64,000 nucleotides of DNA from Croceicoccus pelagius (lineage in GTDB: Bacteria; Pseudomonadota; Alphaproteobacteria; Sphingomonadales; Sphingomonadaceae), in contig NZ_LYWY01000033.1 in assembly GCF_001661915.1 (NCBI RefSeq), forward strand, positions 1 to 64,000. The letters are read 5' to 3'. Made by a program: the position numbers and the translations under genes. Under the pieces are notes generated by a model. It made no database searches. It was not told the DNA's origin and saw only the letters and a program-made list of their open reading frames with translations. Positions 44,205-53,615 of this stretch are shown piece after piece (position 1 is the first letter of the stretch; every line of letters starts with the position of its first letter).

Positions 44205-45593
44205 TTAGCCCTGACCCGGCGGGGTCGGGTGCTTTATGCCCGGAAGCATCGGCGCATCGCCGCGAAACCGCCAGCGCGAGGCCCAGCCCTGAAACCGCAC
44301 GTCCATCCAAACCTCGCGGATCGTCACACAGGACATCGCGATCGCGACCGCCTGGATCAGCAGCGGCCGGACGAACGGCCAGACAGTGAGGTAAGTCGCC
44401 GAAATGACCTGGCTGTCGCGGTAATAGGTGGTTCGCGTCAGTTCCATCATCTCCTCCAGCTTGATGTCCGCCGACAGGGCGAGGAGGTAGCATGCGCAGA
44501 TCGAGAAGATCCGCCCGAAGCCCTTCCACGGCTCCATCATGAGCAGCGCCATCATGAATACCGGCGTATAGCCGCCTGCCTCACTGGTGACGAGAGCGAT
44601 GAGGATGCCGAGAAGGTAGAGCCTGTAACGTGTGACGACTTCGGGCCGCAGCCACGCGGCGGCGAAGGCAACGAGCAGAAAGGCTTGCGTCACGCGAAGC
44701 AGCACGTCGATGAACAGGACCGTGTATTCGACCATACGCGAACCGATCAGCAAACCGATGGGGACTGTCGCATTCTCGTTCGTAAGGACCGAACGCAGGC
44801 CCTGGTACGTCGTGGCCGGCCAGAAATCGAGAATGTTCTCGAACTCCTTGTTCGACCAACTTGTGATGTTGCGCAGGATCTCGAACGGGGTGCCGCGGCC
44901 AAGGATCGCGAAGCTGACCAGATAGACCATCACGACGCCCAGCATCGCCCCTTCGACCCAGCGCCAGCGCCGCTTGAACAGCGGGGTGAGCAGCGGGGCG
45001 ATGAGATAGACCTTCAGGTTCACGGCCATGCCCGCAAAGAACCAGCGCCACTTCGTCGATTTGAGCAGAGGCATCGTCGCCAGCAGGAAGAACGGGAACG
45101 CCATCAGGATGAGGTTCCCGCGCTCGATCCCGTTAAGCAGCGGCCAGCCGAGGCCGACACAGATCGTACGCGGGATCGCGCGGCTCTTGTCCCACTTGCG
45201 CAGCGCCAAGTACATGATCACCACGCTGGCCAGCCAGAAGCCCCAGATGCCCGCAACCCCGAGCCAGTCGCAATCGCGCACCGCAAGGCCGGGGCTGGAT
45301 TCGTAGGCCCGTACGCGCGGATAGCACTGCTCCAGCCCGACTACCCGCAGCATCACGAAGGACAGTGGCGGGTAGAGCGTGGTCCAGACATCGTAGGTGC
45401 CCGGATCACGCGCCCAGTAGGCAGTGTTGAACCAGTCGGCGTAGATATCGCTGGGTTCGTAGAAATAGGGCGGCGGCAGGTAGTAGTACGTCAGCAGGTA
45501 CCAGATCGTGTAGATCACCGAGGCGACGACGCCTGCGGCAAACAGCCACTCGAACCCGCGCCCGCTTCGCCAGAAGTCGGCAGGAGGCTTCAC
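44205..45593 (-). CDS. polytopic glycosyltransferase, GT87 (DUF2029)-like
   Basis: This 462-residue membrane protein resembles GT87 mannosyltransferase-like enzymes (DUF2029). About 10 helices are visible. A first-loop DIYADWFNTAYWARDPGTYD and the motif LLNGIERGNLILMAFPFFLL agree with this family, whose RGN element is characteristic. The GTG start at 45593 overlaps the gtrA stop by 4 bases; the open frame further upstream is spurious. It probably transfers a polyprenyl-phosphate-linked sugar made by the GT2 protein. Confidence 0.82.
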   Translation of the reverse strand: MKPPADFWRSGRGFEWLFAAGVVASVIYTIWYLLTYYYLPPPYFYEPSDIYADWFNTAYWARDPGTYDVWTTLYPPLSFVMLRVVGLEQCYPRVRAYESSPGLAVRDCDWLGVAGIWGFWLASVVIMYLALRKWDKSRAIPRTICVGLGWPLLNGIERGNLILMAFPFFLLATMPLLKSTKWRWFFAGMAVNLKVYLIAPLLTPLFKRRWRWVEGAMLGVVMVYLVSFAILGRGTPFEILRNITSWSNKEFENILDFWPATTYQGLRSVLTNENATVPIGLLIGSRMVEYTVLFIDVLLRVTQAFLLVAFAAAWLRPEVVTRYRLYLLGILIALVTSEAGGYTPVFMMALLMMEPWKGFGRIFSICACYLLALSADIKLEEMMELTRTTYYRDSQVISATYLTVWPFVRPLLIQAVAIAMSCVTIREVWMDVRFQGWASRWRFRGDAPMLPGIKHPTPPGQG

Positions 45594-45982
45594 GCCGCTT
45601 CCTGCGCCGTGAACACGAACCGCTTCAGGACGAAATAATTGATGACCGATGCGATCAGCACCGTCAGCGCGCCCGCAAGGTACGGGGAATCGATGAACTG
45701 GTCGAAGCCCCACAGCACCGCGAGGTTCACGAGGTAATTAAGGCCGTAGGAGACGATGAAGTTGACCCGCGACGCTTTGTGCCCGGCAAAGGCATAGCGG
45801 CTGTAGGTGAAGTAGTTGAACGTCATGCCCATCACGTGGCTGACGATCTGTGCGACGAAGATGTTGAGACCCAGCCACACGAACAGCGCGAACAGGCCGT
45901 ACCCGAAGGCAGTGTTTACGATGCCTGCCTGATAGTACTTGAACAGGCGCTGCCATTCGCTTGCGGAACGCCAGTCAAACAC
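45590..45982 (-). CDS. GtrA-family small membrane protein (flippase-like)
   Basis: This 130-residue protein has four transmembrane helices. The GtrA fold is recognisable from FKYYQAGIVNTAFGYGLFAL at the N terminus, VSHVMGMTFNYFTYSRYAF in the middle, and a C-terminal INYFVLKRFVF. GtrA proteins are thought to flip bactoprenyl-phosphate-glucose across the inner membrane for O-antigen modification. It overlaps the GT2 gene by 8 bases and the GT87 gene by 4, forming a GtrB-GtrA-Gtr-like module. Confidence 0.9.
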   Translation of the reverse strand: MFDWRSASEWQRLFKYYQAGIVNTAFGYGLFALFVWLGLNIFVAQIVSHVMGMTFNYFTYSRYAFAGHKASRVNFIVSYGLNYLVNLAVLWGFDQFIDSPYLAGALTVLIASVINYFVLKRFVFTAQEAA

Positions 45983-46979
45983 CGGTCCCCGCTTTCTCGT
46001 ACTCCGGCGTGCTGGCCGTTCCCTTGTAGTCGGGGGGGAAGTTGACGCGTTCCTCCTCCAGCACCAGCGGCTGGTTGCGGGTCCGGTCGGAAATGAGCTT
46101 CACCTGCACGCCCAGAAGGCCGAGGAACAGGAAGAGCAGAGTGAACTGTCCCTCCAGCATCGCGGCGAAAAGCCACAGCTGCCACGACTGTCCGGCAAAG
46201 GCAGCCCAGACGGCACCCAGCATGCAGGCCGCGGTCAGAAGTCCGAACAGGAAGGCGACGTAGAGCGGCGCTCGAAGCAGGTTGCCCGAAGAACCGGCAA
46301 GCCCGTTGAGTGCGAAGTCTAGCAGCGTGAAGAAATTGTTCTTCGACCGGCCACCGGCGCGGGGCGGGCGGGCGAAAGGGATCTGTTCGATCTTGTAGCC
46401 GGTTTCGACCAGCAGGCCGCGGAAGAACGGCTCCGGCTCGTTCAACTGTTCGATCGCGCGCACGACCTTGGCGTCGTAGATGCCGAAGCCGGTCGCATTA
46501 GGAATGATCTGGTAGTCGCCGAAGCGGCGCTGCATTGCATAGGACATCGAGCGGACGGCAGAGAGGATCAGCCCGCTCTTCTCACGCTCGCGGATGCCCA
46601 GCACGATCGGCACGCCTGCACGCCAGCGGCGCACGAATTCGGGCAGCAGGTCGGGCGAATCCTGGAAATCGGCGCACATCGAGATCACGGCGCGGCCACC
46701 GGCTTCGTAGATGGCATGCGTAGGCGATCGCATCTGGCCGTAGTTGCGCGTATTCTTGATCAGCTTGATGCGCGGATCGCGGGCGCACATGCCTTTGACG
46801 ATTTCTACCGTCCGGTCACTAGACTCGTTGTCGATGAAGATGATGTCGAAGTCGGCCCCGACGCTCTCCATCTTTTCGCACACGGCGGCGGCGATCGCCT
46901 CGGCATTGGCCTCCTCGTTGCGGCAGGCAATGCAGACGGTGACTTCGGGGCGGCTCTTGAGCGGGAGGGTCATGTTCAC
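45975..46979 (-). CDS. GT2 polyprenyl-phosphate glycosyltransferase (GtrB/DPM1-like)
   Basis: This 334-residue glycosyltransferase has a GT-A domain (about 1-230: VTVCIACRNEEANAEAIAAA, FIDNESSDRTVEI, the DxD-like CADFQDSPDLL) and two C-terminal membrane helices. This is the layout of GtrB and dolichyl-phosphate mannose synthase-like enzymes, which load a sugar onto a lipid carrier. A GTG at 46979 overlaps the wzz-like stop; an ATG two codons later is an equally possible start. Confidence 0.9.
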   Translation of the reverse strand: MNMTLPLKSRPEVTVCIACRNEEANAEAIAAAVCEKMESVGADFDIIFIDNESSDRTVEIVKGMCARDPRIKLIKNTRNYGQMRSPTHAIYEAGGRAVISMCADFQDSPDLLPEFVRRWRAGVPIVLGIREREKSGLILSAVRSMSYAMQRRFGDYQIIPNATGFGIYDAKVVRAIEQLNEPEPFFRGLLVETGYKIEQIPFARPPRAGGRSKNNFFTLLDFALNGLAGSSGNLLRAPLYVAFLFGLLTAACMLGAVWAAFAGQSWQLWLFAAMLEGQFTLLFLFLGLLGVQVKLISDRTRNQPLVLEEERVNFPPDYKGTASTPEYEKAGTGV

Positions 46980-48103
46980 TCTGCCGGGCTCTCGACCATC
47001 TCGACGCGACGCGCGCGATCAAAGCGCGAGCCGACCGGCGGGCGCAGGCGATAGAATTCCATCGCCGCCCAGATCAGGATGAAAAGGACTGTCAGTGCCG
47101 CCGCGGGAAGCCAGATCTGGCGCGAGGTTTCGATGTGCGCATCCTCGAGGATACGGATGTTCGCTGCCGAGGTCAGGTCTTCCAGCATCGTACCGTCGAG
47201 GTAGTTGAGATAGCTGGAGTGCAGCGAGCGGGCCATTCCGAGTTCGCGTTCGAGCCGGAACAGTTCCGCCGTCACGCCGACAGCTTCACCGACCGATCCC
47301 GAGTTGCTGCGCGAATCCGCCGCCAGTGCCTGATTCAGCTGGGCCTGCAGCGCATCCCGTTCGGCCTTTAGCTGGATAACGGTGATGTGATTGTCGGTAT
47401 AGACACGGCGGGCCGTGTCGATGGCCGTCTGCTTGTCGCGCACCGCCTGCTGCAGGGCAGGGATGCGCATCGCGATGGATTCGACCGACACGGTCGGGTT
47501 GGCATAGCCGTGCTTGAGGCGGAAATCGTTGTACGCGGCTTCTGCGGAAACGAGGCGTTCGCCCGCTTCCTCAACCAGCGTTTCAAGCACTTCACGCTTG
47601 TACTTGGTCTGCCGGATGGTGATTTCTGACAGGCGCTCGCGGGTCGCTGCTGCATAGGCGCCGACGATGTCGCGGGCGAGGTCCGCGTCGCGGTCCTCCA
47701 TCTCGATCAAAATGATCCCTCCGCGCAGCGAACGGACAGTGACCTTGCGTTCGAGCCAGCGGTGCAGGTCGAGGTCGGGTTCGTCGAGACGGTTCTCGAG
47801 GTCGAGATCCGCGATCACCTTTTCGCGCGTCGAACGGCTGGTGCCCACGCGCAGCGCGATCTCGACGTCGGCCTGCTTGCCGAAAACCGAATTGATTGCG
47901 CCAAGCTGACCCAGCGTGCCCGACAGGCCCAGCGTTTCCGGGTCGGTCGGGGTCAGCGAGGTCGAGGCGTGGAAGCGTTCGGGGAAGAAGCTCAGCACCC
48001 CGAAGATCAGGACCAGCGGCAGGAAGATCGCGGCACGGCGCCAAGCCTTGTCGAAGATCTTCATGTGGGTCACCTGACCCACGATGGACATGCGCGGCAG
48101 CAT
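46976..48103 (-). CDS. Wzz/KpsE-like chain-length or export co-polymerase
   Basis: This 375-residue protein has one N-terminal helix (about 27-44), a long periplasmic alpha-helical region (about 150-280) and a C-terminal helix (about 325-345). This is the Wzz/polysaccharide co-polymerase layout. No tyrosine-kinase domain is fused. It pairs with the Wza-like gene directly upstream and probably sets polymer length or gates export. Met14 (48064) is an alternative start. Confidence 0.85.
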   Translation of the reverse strand: MLPRMSIVGQVTHMKIFDKAWRRAAIFLPLVLIFGVLSFFPERFHASTSLTPTDPETLGLSGTLGQLGAINSVFGKQADVEIALRVGTSRSTREKVIADLDLENRLDEPDLDLHRWLERKVTVRSLRGGIILIEMEDRDADLARDIVGAYAAATRERLSEITIRQTKYKREVLETLVEEAGERLVSAEAAYNDFRLKHGYANPTVSVESIAMRIPALQQAVRDKQTAIDTARRVYTDNHITVIQLKAERDALQAQLNQALAADSRSNSGSVGEAVGVTAELFRLERELGMARSLHSSYLNYLDGTMLEDLTSAANIRILEDAHIETSRQIWLPAAALTVLFILIWAAMEFYRLRPPVGSRFDRARRVEMVESPAE

Positions 48104-50004
48104 CAGTCTATCGCCGCCACGGTCGCCGCAGCGATGCCGAACTGGAAGATGATCGAGCTGATCTGGCCGATCTTGGTCAGCAGGTCCTTCGAGCTGGTCT
48201 TGACCGGGACGAAGATCACATCGCCGGGCAGGGCTTCTTCACCCATGGCGCCGGACGAGCGGGGCAAGACCTCGCCGTTGGCGCGCACAACGAAAAGCCT
48301 GCGCTTGTCGGCTGCGCGGACCGGGCCGCCTGCCTGCGAGAGGTATTCCTTCACCTTTTTCGGATCGTCGGCGATCATGTAGGAAGCGGGACGATAGACC
48401 GCGCCGAACACGCCGACGCTGCTGGGCACGGGCGGAACATAGACGCGGTCGCCGTTCTCGAGAGGGAGGTCGGGCAGCGACGTTGCTGTCGGCTCGATCT
48501 CGAGGACGAGACGGCCGTCGGGTTCTGCCTCGCGCATTTTTTCGAGAAACAGGCGGGCGCCTTCGTTCTGTGCCGCGAGACGGTCCGCGCTGATGCTGGA
48601 ATCGGCGGTCAGCGGGGCAGAAGCCAGCGTCATTTCGAACTGGTCGATCGCGTCGTCGAAGTTCTTGCGCTGCTGTGCCGCAACCGAATTGCGGTTGAGT
48701 TCGGTGCCGAAGGGGAAGGCCCGGCTCGTCATGCCGCCGGCAAGCGCGATAACCGAGGAAAGGCTTGCGCCCGGCTCGACGTAGTAGTTTCCGGGTTTCT
48801 CGACCTCGCCCTCGATCTTCACGAAGACGCGCTGCGAGGCGGTGGGCTGCACGAGGTTCTTTTCGGACAGGACCTGAATGATGTCGGCAGGGCGCGCCTT
48901 CATCGTCGCGGCGTCGCGAATGACGACTTCCATCGGGCCGGGGCGCGCACCGTCGGCAACGCGGTAAAGGACGAGACGTTCGGCATCGCCGAGCTGCGTC
49001 GTACCACCGGCAATCGCCAGCACGTCAGCCAGCGATTCGGTCCCGCGCAGTTCGTAGATTGCCTCTGCCGTCACGCTGCCGAAGACGGCAACCTGCGGGC
49101 CTGCGGGCGGAATGAACAGGACGTCCTCGTTCTGCAGCACCGCGTCGTTCACGCGGCTACCGCCCAAAAGCAGTTCGTAAAGGTCGAAGTCGGCCACTTC
49201 CTGCCCGTTGCGGATAAGCTTCACCGAACGCATCGAACCGTTGGGATTGGGGCCGCCGGCTTGGAGGATCGCATTTGCGACAGTCGACAAAGAGCCGACC
49301 GAGAATGCGCCGGGGCTGCGCGCAAAGCCGGTCACATAAACGCGGATGCCGCGCAGTTCGGCAACGCGGACGCCGTAGCGGAAATTGCGGTACTGGGTGC
49401 CGATGGCACGGTCGAGCACGTCGCCAAGGTCGCCGCTCCGCACACCGGCGAGGTGGATCTGGCCGACTGCGGGAAGGAAGATGTTGCCGTTGGCATCGAT
49501 CGTACGCTCGGTGCTGCCCTCGACCGAACCGGCGAGCGAGATCGACACGACGTCACCGACGTTGAGGCGGTAGTCGGGCGGAACCGTCGCGGTTGCGGGC
49601 GCGGCGAAATTGCGGCTTTCGGGCAGGAGCAGGTCGGCGCCGTAACGCGGCAGCGGACGGCCGATCACGCGCTCGACATACTTTTCGAACTCGCCGGGCT
49701 CTGGCGGTTCGGTCAGGCGCTTGCTCTGGTCGAGAAGATCTTCCTGCGCCTCGAGGAAACGCTGGAGCTGCGTGCTTTCGTCGTTGCCGACTTCCTGGAT
49801 CGAGGTTGCGCCGTAGATGTTGGACTGCGGCGTGGAGAAGCCGGGCGAACCGCTCTGCGATTCTCCTTGCTGCTGTTCCTCTTCCTGATTGGTGCCCGTC
49901 TGTCCGGGAATCAGCTGCGCCATGGCCGGTGCAGCGCCGGCAACGCAGAACGCGGCCAGCAAGGTGAACAGGATGCTCCTGAACCGGAAGCGGCTAAACC
50001 TCAT
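48103..50004 (-). CDS. Wza-like polysaccharide export protein with SLBB domains
   Basis: This 633-residue exported protein has a signal peptide ending near AMAQ. An acidic Gln/Glu-rich linker (about 38-60) is followed by the polysaccharide-export domain (DYRLNVGDVVSISLAGSVEG, about 144-163) and several SLBB repeats (VYVTGFARSPGAFSVGSLS; VFVKIEGEVEKPGNYYVEPG; VGVFGAVYRPASYMI). It should form the outer-membrane exit pore for the surface polymer. It lacks a lipobox Cys, unlike classical Wza. The 137 bases upstream hold no gene and may contain a secondary promoter. Confidence 0.88.
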   Translation of the reverse strand: MRFSRFRFRSILFTLLAAFCVAGAAPAMAQLIPGQTGTNQEEEQQQGESQSGSPGFSTPQSNIYGATSIQEVGNDESTQLQRFLEAQEDLLDQSKRLTEPPEPGEFEKYVERVIGRPLPRYGADLLLPESRNFAAPATATVPPDYRLNVGDVVSISLAGSVEGSTERTIDANGNIFLPAVGQIHLAGVRSGDLGDVLDRAIGTQYRNFRYGVRVAELRGIRVYVTGFARSPGAFSVGSLSTVANAILQAGGPNPNGSMRSVKLIRNGQEVADFDLYELLLGGSRVNDAVLQNEDVLFIPPAGPQVAVFGSVTAEAIYELRGTESLADVLAIAGGTTQLGDAERLVLYRVADGARPGPMEVVIRDAATMKARPADIIQVLSEKNLVQPTASQRVFVKIEGEVEKPGNYYVEPGASLSSVIALAGGMTSRAFPFGTELNRNSVAAQQRKNFDDAIDQFEMTLASAPLTADSSISADRLAAQNEGARLFLEKMREAEPDGRLVLEIEPTATSLPDLPLENGDRVYVPPVPSSVGVFGAVYRPASYMIADDPKKVKEYLSQAGGPVRAADKRRLFVVRANGEVLPRSSGAMGEEALPGDVIFVPVKTSSKDLLTKIGQISSIIFQFGIAAATVAAID

Positions 50005-50141
50005 GAACTAATCCCGTCATATATCTATCGAAAGGGTCTCGATCCCGGCCATACCCGCGCGCGGCGAGAGGCTATGCGACCCCGTTCTTGTTCGTGAATT
50101 TCGCAAGTAACACGGCCCTTTCCGCGATGCCAAGAGCCATG

Positions 50142-51128
50142 TCACGCGATTTGCCGCATGAGCGTAACGGCGGTCTGTGCCGCCTGTTCGCCCATGGGGG
50201 TCGAAGTGATGGAGTGTCGTGCCAGCAGCGCATCGTACGCTGACGGATCGGACGTGTAGATGTTGGGCCTGCCTTCGCCGATGGCGGCCCGCTCGACACT
50301 GCCGCCGAGCCTGTTCGCCACCGCTTCGGCGACGTCCGCCAGTTCCATCGCGGTGCCGCCGCTGTCGATGAGCAGCGAGGGTGGACCTTCGCTCATCAAT
50401 TCGGCCAGCGCCAGCGATGTGACCTCGCGCACGGGGACGAAACTGCGCTCCACCCGAATCGGCGCGCGCACTTCGATCGGGCGGTCGGCCAGCGCGTCGA
50501 TGACGAAGCTCGCCAGTGCGTAAGTCTCGTGCTTGTTGATGAAGGGACCGGAGAGGGCATAAATACGCATGACCAGCGACCGGCGGCCCGGTGCGCTTTC
50601 GGCCCAGGCGCCAAAGGCCTGTTCGTCATCGCGCTTGAGCGAGCCGTAGAGCCTGAGGTCGTGCGCTGCATCGGGATCGTCGGCAAAGGCCGCTGCGCCC
50701 GAGGATGCCACGAAGATCCGGTCCGCGCCGATTGAACCGAGCGCATCCAGAACTTTGCCCGAAAGCGAGCGGTTGGCAGTGACGTATGCTTCCTCGCTCA
50801 TCCCGCCGACCTTGTCCTTGGTCAGGAAGGCGAGATGGAAGAGGATCGTCGGCTTCGTTTCGAGATCGGCGAGACTGTCCAGCGGCTGTTGCACGATGCC
50901 GTGATCGCCGAAGCGCACTTCGCGTTCGGAACTGCCGAAACAGGCGATACGCGCCCGCGCCGCCTCTTCGCCAAGGGCATCGAACAACCCTGCCAGAAGC
51001 GCGCGGCCGATCCAGCCGCTTGCGCCCACGATGACGATGCGCCGGTCGTCGCGGCGCAAGGCGTCGCACGCGGCAGGCGCCAGGGCGACCGCCTCGGCAA
51101 GGCGGGGAAGGGCAGCAGCCCGGGCCAA
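50142..51128 (-). CDS. NAD(P)-dependent sugar epimerase/reductase (extended SDR)
   Basis: This product of about 328 residues is an extended short-chain dehydrogenase. The Rossmann motif is VIVGASGWIGRALLAGLF (about 34-51), with SSGAAAF and the catalytic Tyr-Lys as YGSLK further on. No ATG is available near the start; TTG at 51128, 2 bases after the ThDP gene stop, fits best, and a CTG at 51134 is possible. By position it could reduce or epimerise the nucleotide sugar made by the upstream genes, like YerF in CDP-yersiniose synthesis. That comparison is inference. Confidence 0.82.
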   Translation of the reverse strand: MARAAALPRLAEAVALAPAACDALRRDDRRIVIVGASGWIGRALLAGLFDALGEEAARARIACFGSSEREVRFGDHGIVQQPLDSLADLETKPTILFHLAFLTKDKVGGMSEEAYVTANRSLSGKVLDALGSIGADRIFVASSGAAAFADDPDAAHDLRLYGSLKRDDEQAFGAWAESAPGRRSLVMRIYALSGPFINKHETYALASFVIDALADRPIEVRAPIRVERSFVPVREVTSLALAELMSEGPPSLLIDSGGTAMELADVAEAVANRLGGSVERAAIGEGRPNIYTSDPSAYDALLARHSITSTPMGEQAAQTAVTLMRQIA

Positions 51129-51130
51129 GT

Positions 51131-52912
51131 TCAGGCTTCCACGTCCTTCGTCGCGAGGTAGTCGATCTCGGGACTCATGCGGTCGATCGGGTTCGATTCC
51201 ATCGATCCGCTGGCCGTGATGCGGCTGCTGATCTTGGGCAGGTAGGTCTGTTCCGGATCGACAGGCACGATGAAGGCCTGCACGCCCGGCGTTGCCATGC
51301 GCTTCAGCACTTCCTCGTCTTTCGTGAAGTCGAGCGGAAGCGTCATGACCGGGATGTCCCAGGCCGCGAACAGCTTCGACCACTGCGGCAGGCCGAGGCC
51401 CGAACGCGTGTCGCAGCCGAGGTACTTGCCGTCGAAGTAGTTGCGCTGGGTCATGCGGATCGAGGCGTGGCCCTGATCGTGGAAGATGAAGATCTTCAGA
51501 TCGAGGTCGTTGATCGCCGCGGTGCCCAGTTCCTGCATGTTCTGGGCAAAGCCGCCGTCGCCCTCGATGAGGATCGTGCGGCGTCCACCAAGATGATCGC
51601 GCCCGGCAACCGCCGCGCCGACCGCACCCGACAGGCCATAGCCCATCGAGGCGAGCGACTTGTTGGTCAGCATCCGCTGGCCCAGCTTCTGCTTGTACAG
51701 CTGCATCGAGAGCGTGAACGCGCTCCCGCTCGAGCAGGGGATGATGAGATCATCGGGCGTAGTCAGCGTTTCGAGCGCGACGATGAAGTCATAGGGCGAG
51801 AGATAACCCTCGCCGGTATTGTTCACCGGCTCAACGCGGGGGACGGCGCGGCGGATCGCCTGAGCCTCTTCGAGCCAGTCATCCTTGCGGGGCAGTTCGT
51901 GGCTGACGAACTGGGCAAGGAAGTCGTTGGCGTCGTAGGGCAGGCCGATATCTACGCGCGGGTGGCCCTTCTGCAGTTCCTGCGGGTCGATCTCGACCTG
52001 CACGATCTTGGCGTCGCGGCCGAATTCCTGCCAATTGAAGCCGGTCTGCTGCATGCCGAGGCGGGTGCCGACCGCGATGATCAGGTCGGATTTCTGGATT
52101 GCGATGTTCGAGCTGCGCTGGCCCCAGGTGTTCGGGCGGCCGAGATAGTTCGGAGCATCGCCGTCGAACCGGTCGGCCCCGTTGTAGGTCGTCATGACCG
52201 GGATGCCGAGTTCCTCGATCCGGGCGCGCAGGGTGTTCGCGGTCGTCTGGTCGACGCCGCCGCCGACGAGCAGCACCGGACGTTTCGCGCGGGCGTAAAG
52301 CCCGGCGACTTCGCGGATCTCGTCCTCGTCCGCGATGGGAAGGACGGGCGCACCGAATTCGGGAAGTATGCTTTCCTCGACCGTTGCTGCCTGCACGTCG
52401 AGCGGCAGTTCGAGGAAGACCGGACCCTTGCGCGGGGTCCAGCTGGGCGAAATGAGGTCGAGGAATTCCTGCGCGCTCACCGGTGCATCGAGGCGGCGGG
52501 AAACCTTGGTGGTCGATTCCAGCAGGGCAACGCCGTCGATTTCCTGGATGCCGCGTGAACGGACCTGCCCGCGGGCAAGGTCGGCGGTCTTCACCTGACC
52601 GCCGATCACCAGCAGTTCGCGACTTTCCAGCCACGCCCCGCTGACGGCAGTAACGATATTGGTAAGGCCCGGGCCCGCCGTGACGAGCGCCAGCGCCTTT
52701 GCGGGTGCCGCGATCTCGTTGAAGTATTCAGCGCCGATGCCGGCCGCGACTTCGTGCACGACGGGAACGCCCGTCAGATAGCGGTCGAGGCTTTCGGTGA
52801 GGTGCATGATGTTGCCCCCGCCGACATAGAAGTAGTGCGTATATCCGGCTGCCTTCAGCCATGCACCCATCTGGTCGCTATACTTGATCCCGCCGTTGTC
52901 AGGCTTTTTCAT
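51131..52912 (-). CDS. thiamine-diphosphate enzyme, acetolactate synthase-like
   Basis: This 593-residue protein has the three-domain layout of ThDP/acetolactate synthase-type enzymes. The cofactor-activating Glu lies in VVHEVAAGIGAEY (Glu54). The central domain (about 195-340) is followed by the ThDP motif GDGGFAQN at 451. The usual Asn-Asn that closes this motif is replaced by His-Asp (IFIFHDQGHAS, about 478). In Yersinia, the related YerE adds a two-carbon unit from pyruvate to CDP-3,6-dideoxy-4-ketohexose. rfbFGH nearby would supply such a substrate. The ATG at 52912 overlaps the HAD gene by 14 bases. Confidence 0.85.
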   Translation of the reverse strand: MKKPDNGGIKYSDQMGAWLKAAGYTHYFYVGGGNIMHLTESLDRYLTGVPVVHEVAAGIGAEYFNEIAAPAKALALVTAGPGLTNIVTAVSGAWLESRELLVIGGQVKTADLARGQVRSRGIQEIDGVALLESTTKVSRRLDAPVSAQEFLDLISPSWTPRKGPVFLELPLDVQAATVEESILPEFGAPVLPIADEDEIREVAGLYARAKRPVLLVGGGVDQTTANTLRARIEELGIPVMTTYNGADRFDGDAPNYLGRPNTWGQRSSNIAIQKSDLIIAVGTRLGMQQTGFNWQEFGRDAKIVQVEIDPQELQKGHPRVDIGLPYDANDFLAQFVSHELPRKDDWLEEAQAIRRAVPRVEPVNNTGEGYLSPYDFIVALETLTTPDDLIIPCSSGSAFTLSMQLYKQKLGQRMLTNKSLASMGYGLSGAVGAAVAGRDHLGGRRTILIEGDGGFAQNMQELGTAAINDLDLKIFIFHDQGHASIRMTQRNYFDGKYLGCDTRSGLGLPQWSKLFAAWDIPVMTLPLDFTKDEEVLKRMATPGVQAFIVPVDPEQTYLPKISSRITASGSMESNPIDRMSPEIDYLATKDVEA

Positions 52913-53612
52913 CGTGCTTCTCCTTCGTGAGGGCAAGCAATGAGGTGAAGATCGTCATGACCTGGTTCGCGGTGAGCGAGCCGGGCGTGTTGTCGTCGTA
53001 TCCCCAGTCGGCGTGAAGCGGAAGGTGGACTTGCCCTTCGAAGGGTTCGAGGTGGCTGTTCATGTCGTCGAGATAGACGACGATGTAGCGGCCCTTCTCG
53101 CACCAGCCCTGGCTTTGCGCGACGGCAAGCTTGCTGCCGTGCATGCGGATGTCTTCCTGCCCGAACACGGGGACCACGTCGGCATCGTGGAAGGCCAGCG
53201 CCTCGCGGATCGATTTGACGTTGCGGGTCGAGAGGATCGCGAACTTGTCGCGGTTCTCGACGAGCAGAGGCTTCAGGCGAAGGAAGAAGTCGTAGACCGG
53301 CATGACCTTGGGCCATTCGGGATCGGCCATGATTTCCTCGCGCGCGGCAAAGAACGCCTTGGCGAAGTCCCAGTCCTCGTCGATCGGTTTGATCATCGGG
53401 ACGGCGGCAGGCTGGGTATAGCGGGTGACGCTATAAAGACGGTTGTACTGCCAGGCGTCGGTGACGACTTTCCGGAATTCCAGAAACTCCTCGTACTCGA
53501 TGTCCTGGCGGAAACCTTCCCGCCCCTTGGTGCATTTCTCGGCGACCGAGTAGGCCTCGTAGGCGCTGTTGAAGAGCACCCCGTCGAAATCGAGTACGAA
53601 TTTGACGTCCAT
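52899..53612 (-). CDS. HAD-superfamily hydrolase-like protein of the sugar cassette
   Basis: This 237-residue protein has HAD motif I as LDFDGVLFNS (Asp8 and Asp10), motif II as ILSTRNV (about 128), a Lys in GSKLAVA (about 161), and an acidic pair VVYLDDMNSH for motif IV. A phosphatase role is therefore likely, but the substrate is unknown. It sits between the aldolase-like gene (3 bases upstream) and the ThDP gene (overlapping). The three may act in succession on a phosphorylated intermediate. Confidence 0.8.
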   Translation of the reverse strand: MDVKFVLDFDGVLFNSAYEAYSVAEKCTKGREGFRQDIEYEEFLEFRKVVTDAWQYNRLYSVTRYTQPAAVPMIKPIDEDWDFAKAFFAAREEIMADPEWPKVMPVYDFFLRLKPLLVENRDKFAILSTRNVKSIREALAFHDADVVPVFGQEDIRMHGSKLAVAQSQGWCEKGRYIVVYLDDMNSHLEPFEGQVHLPLHADWGYDDNTPGSLTANQVMTIFTSLLALTKEKHDEKA

Positions 53613-53615
53613 GGA

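Noticed and set aside
47896-50097. 733-codon plus-strand open frame opposite wza
   Set aside because: Antisense to the SLBB-domain export gene; no supporting signals.
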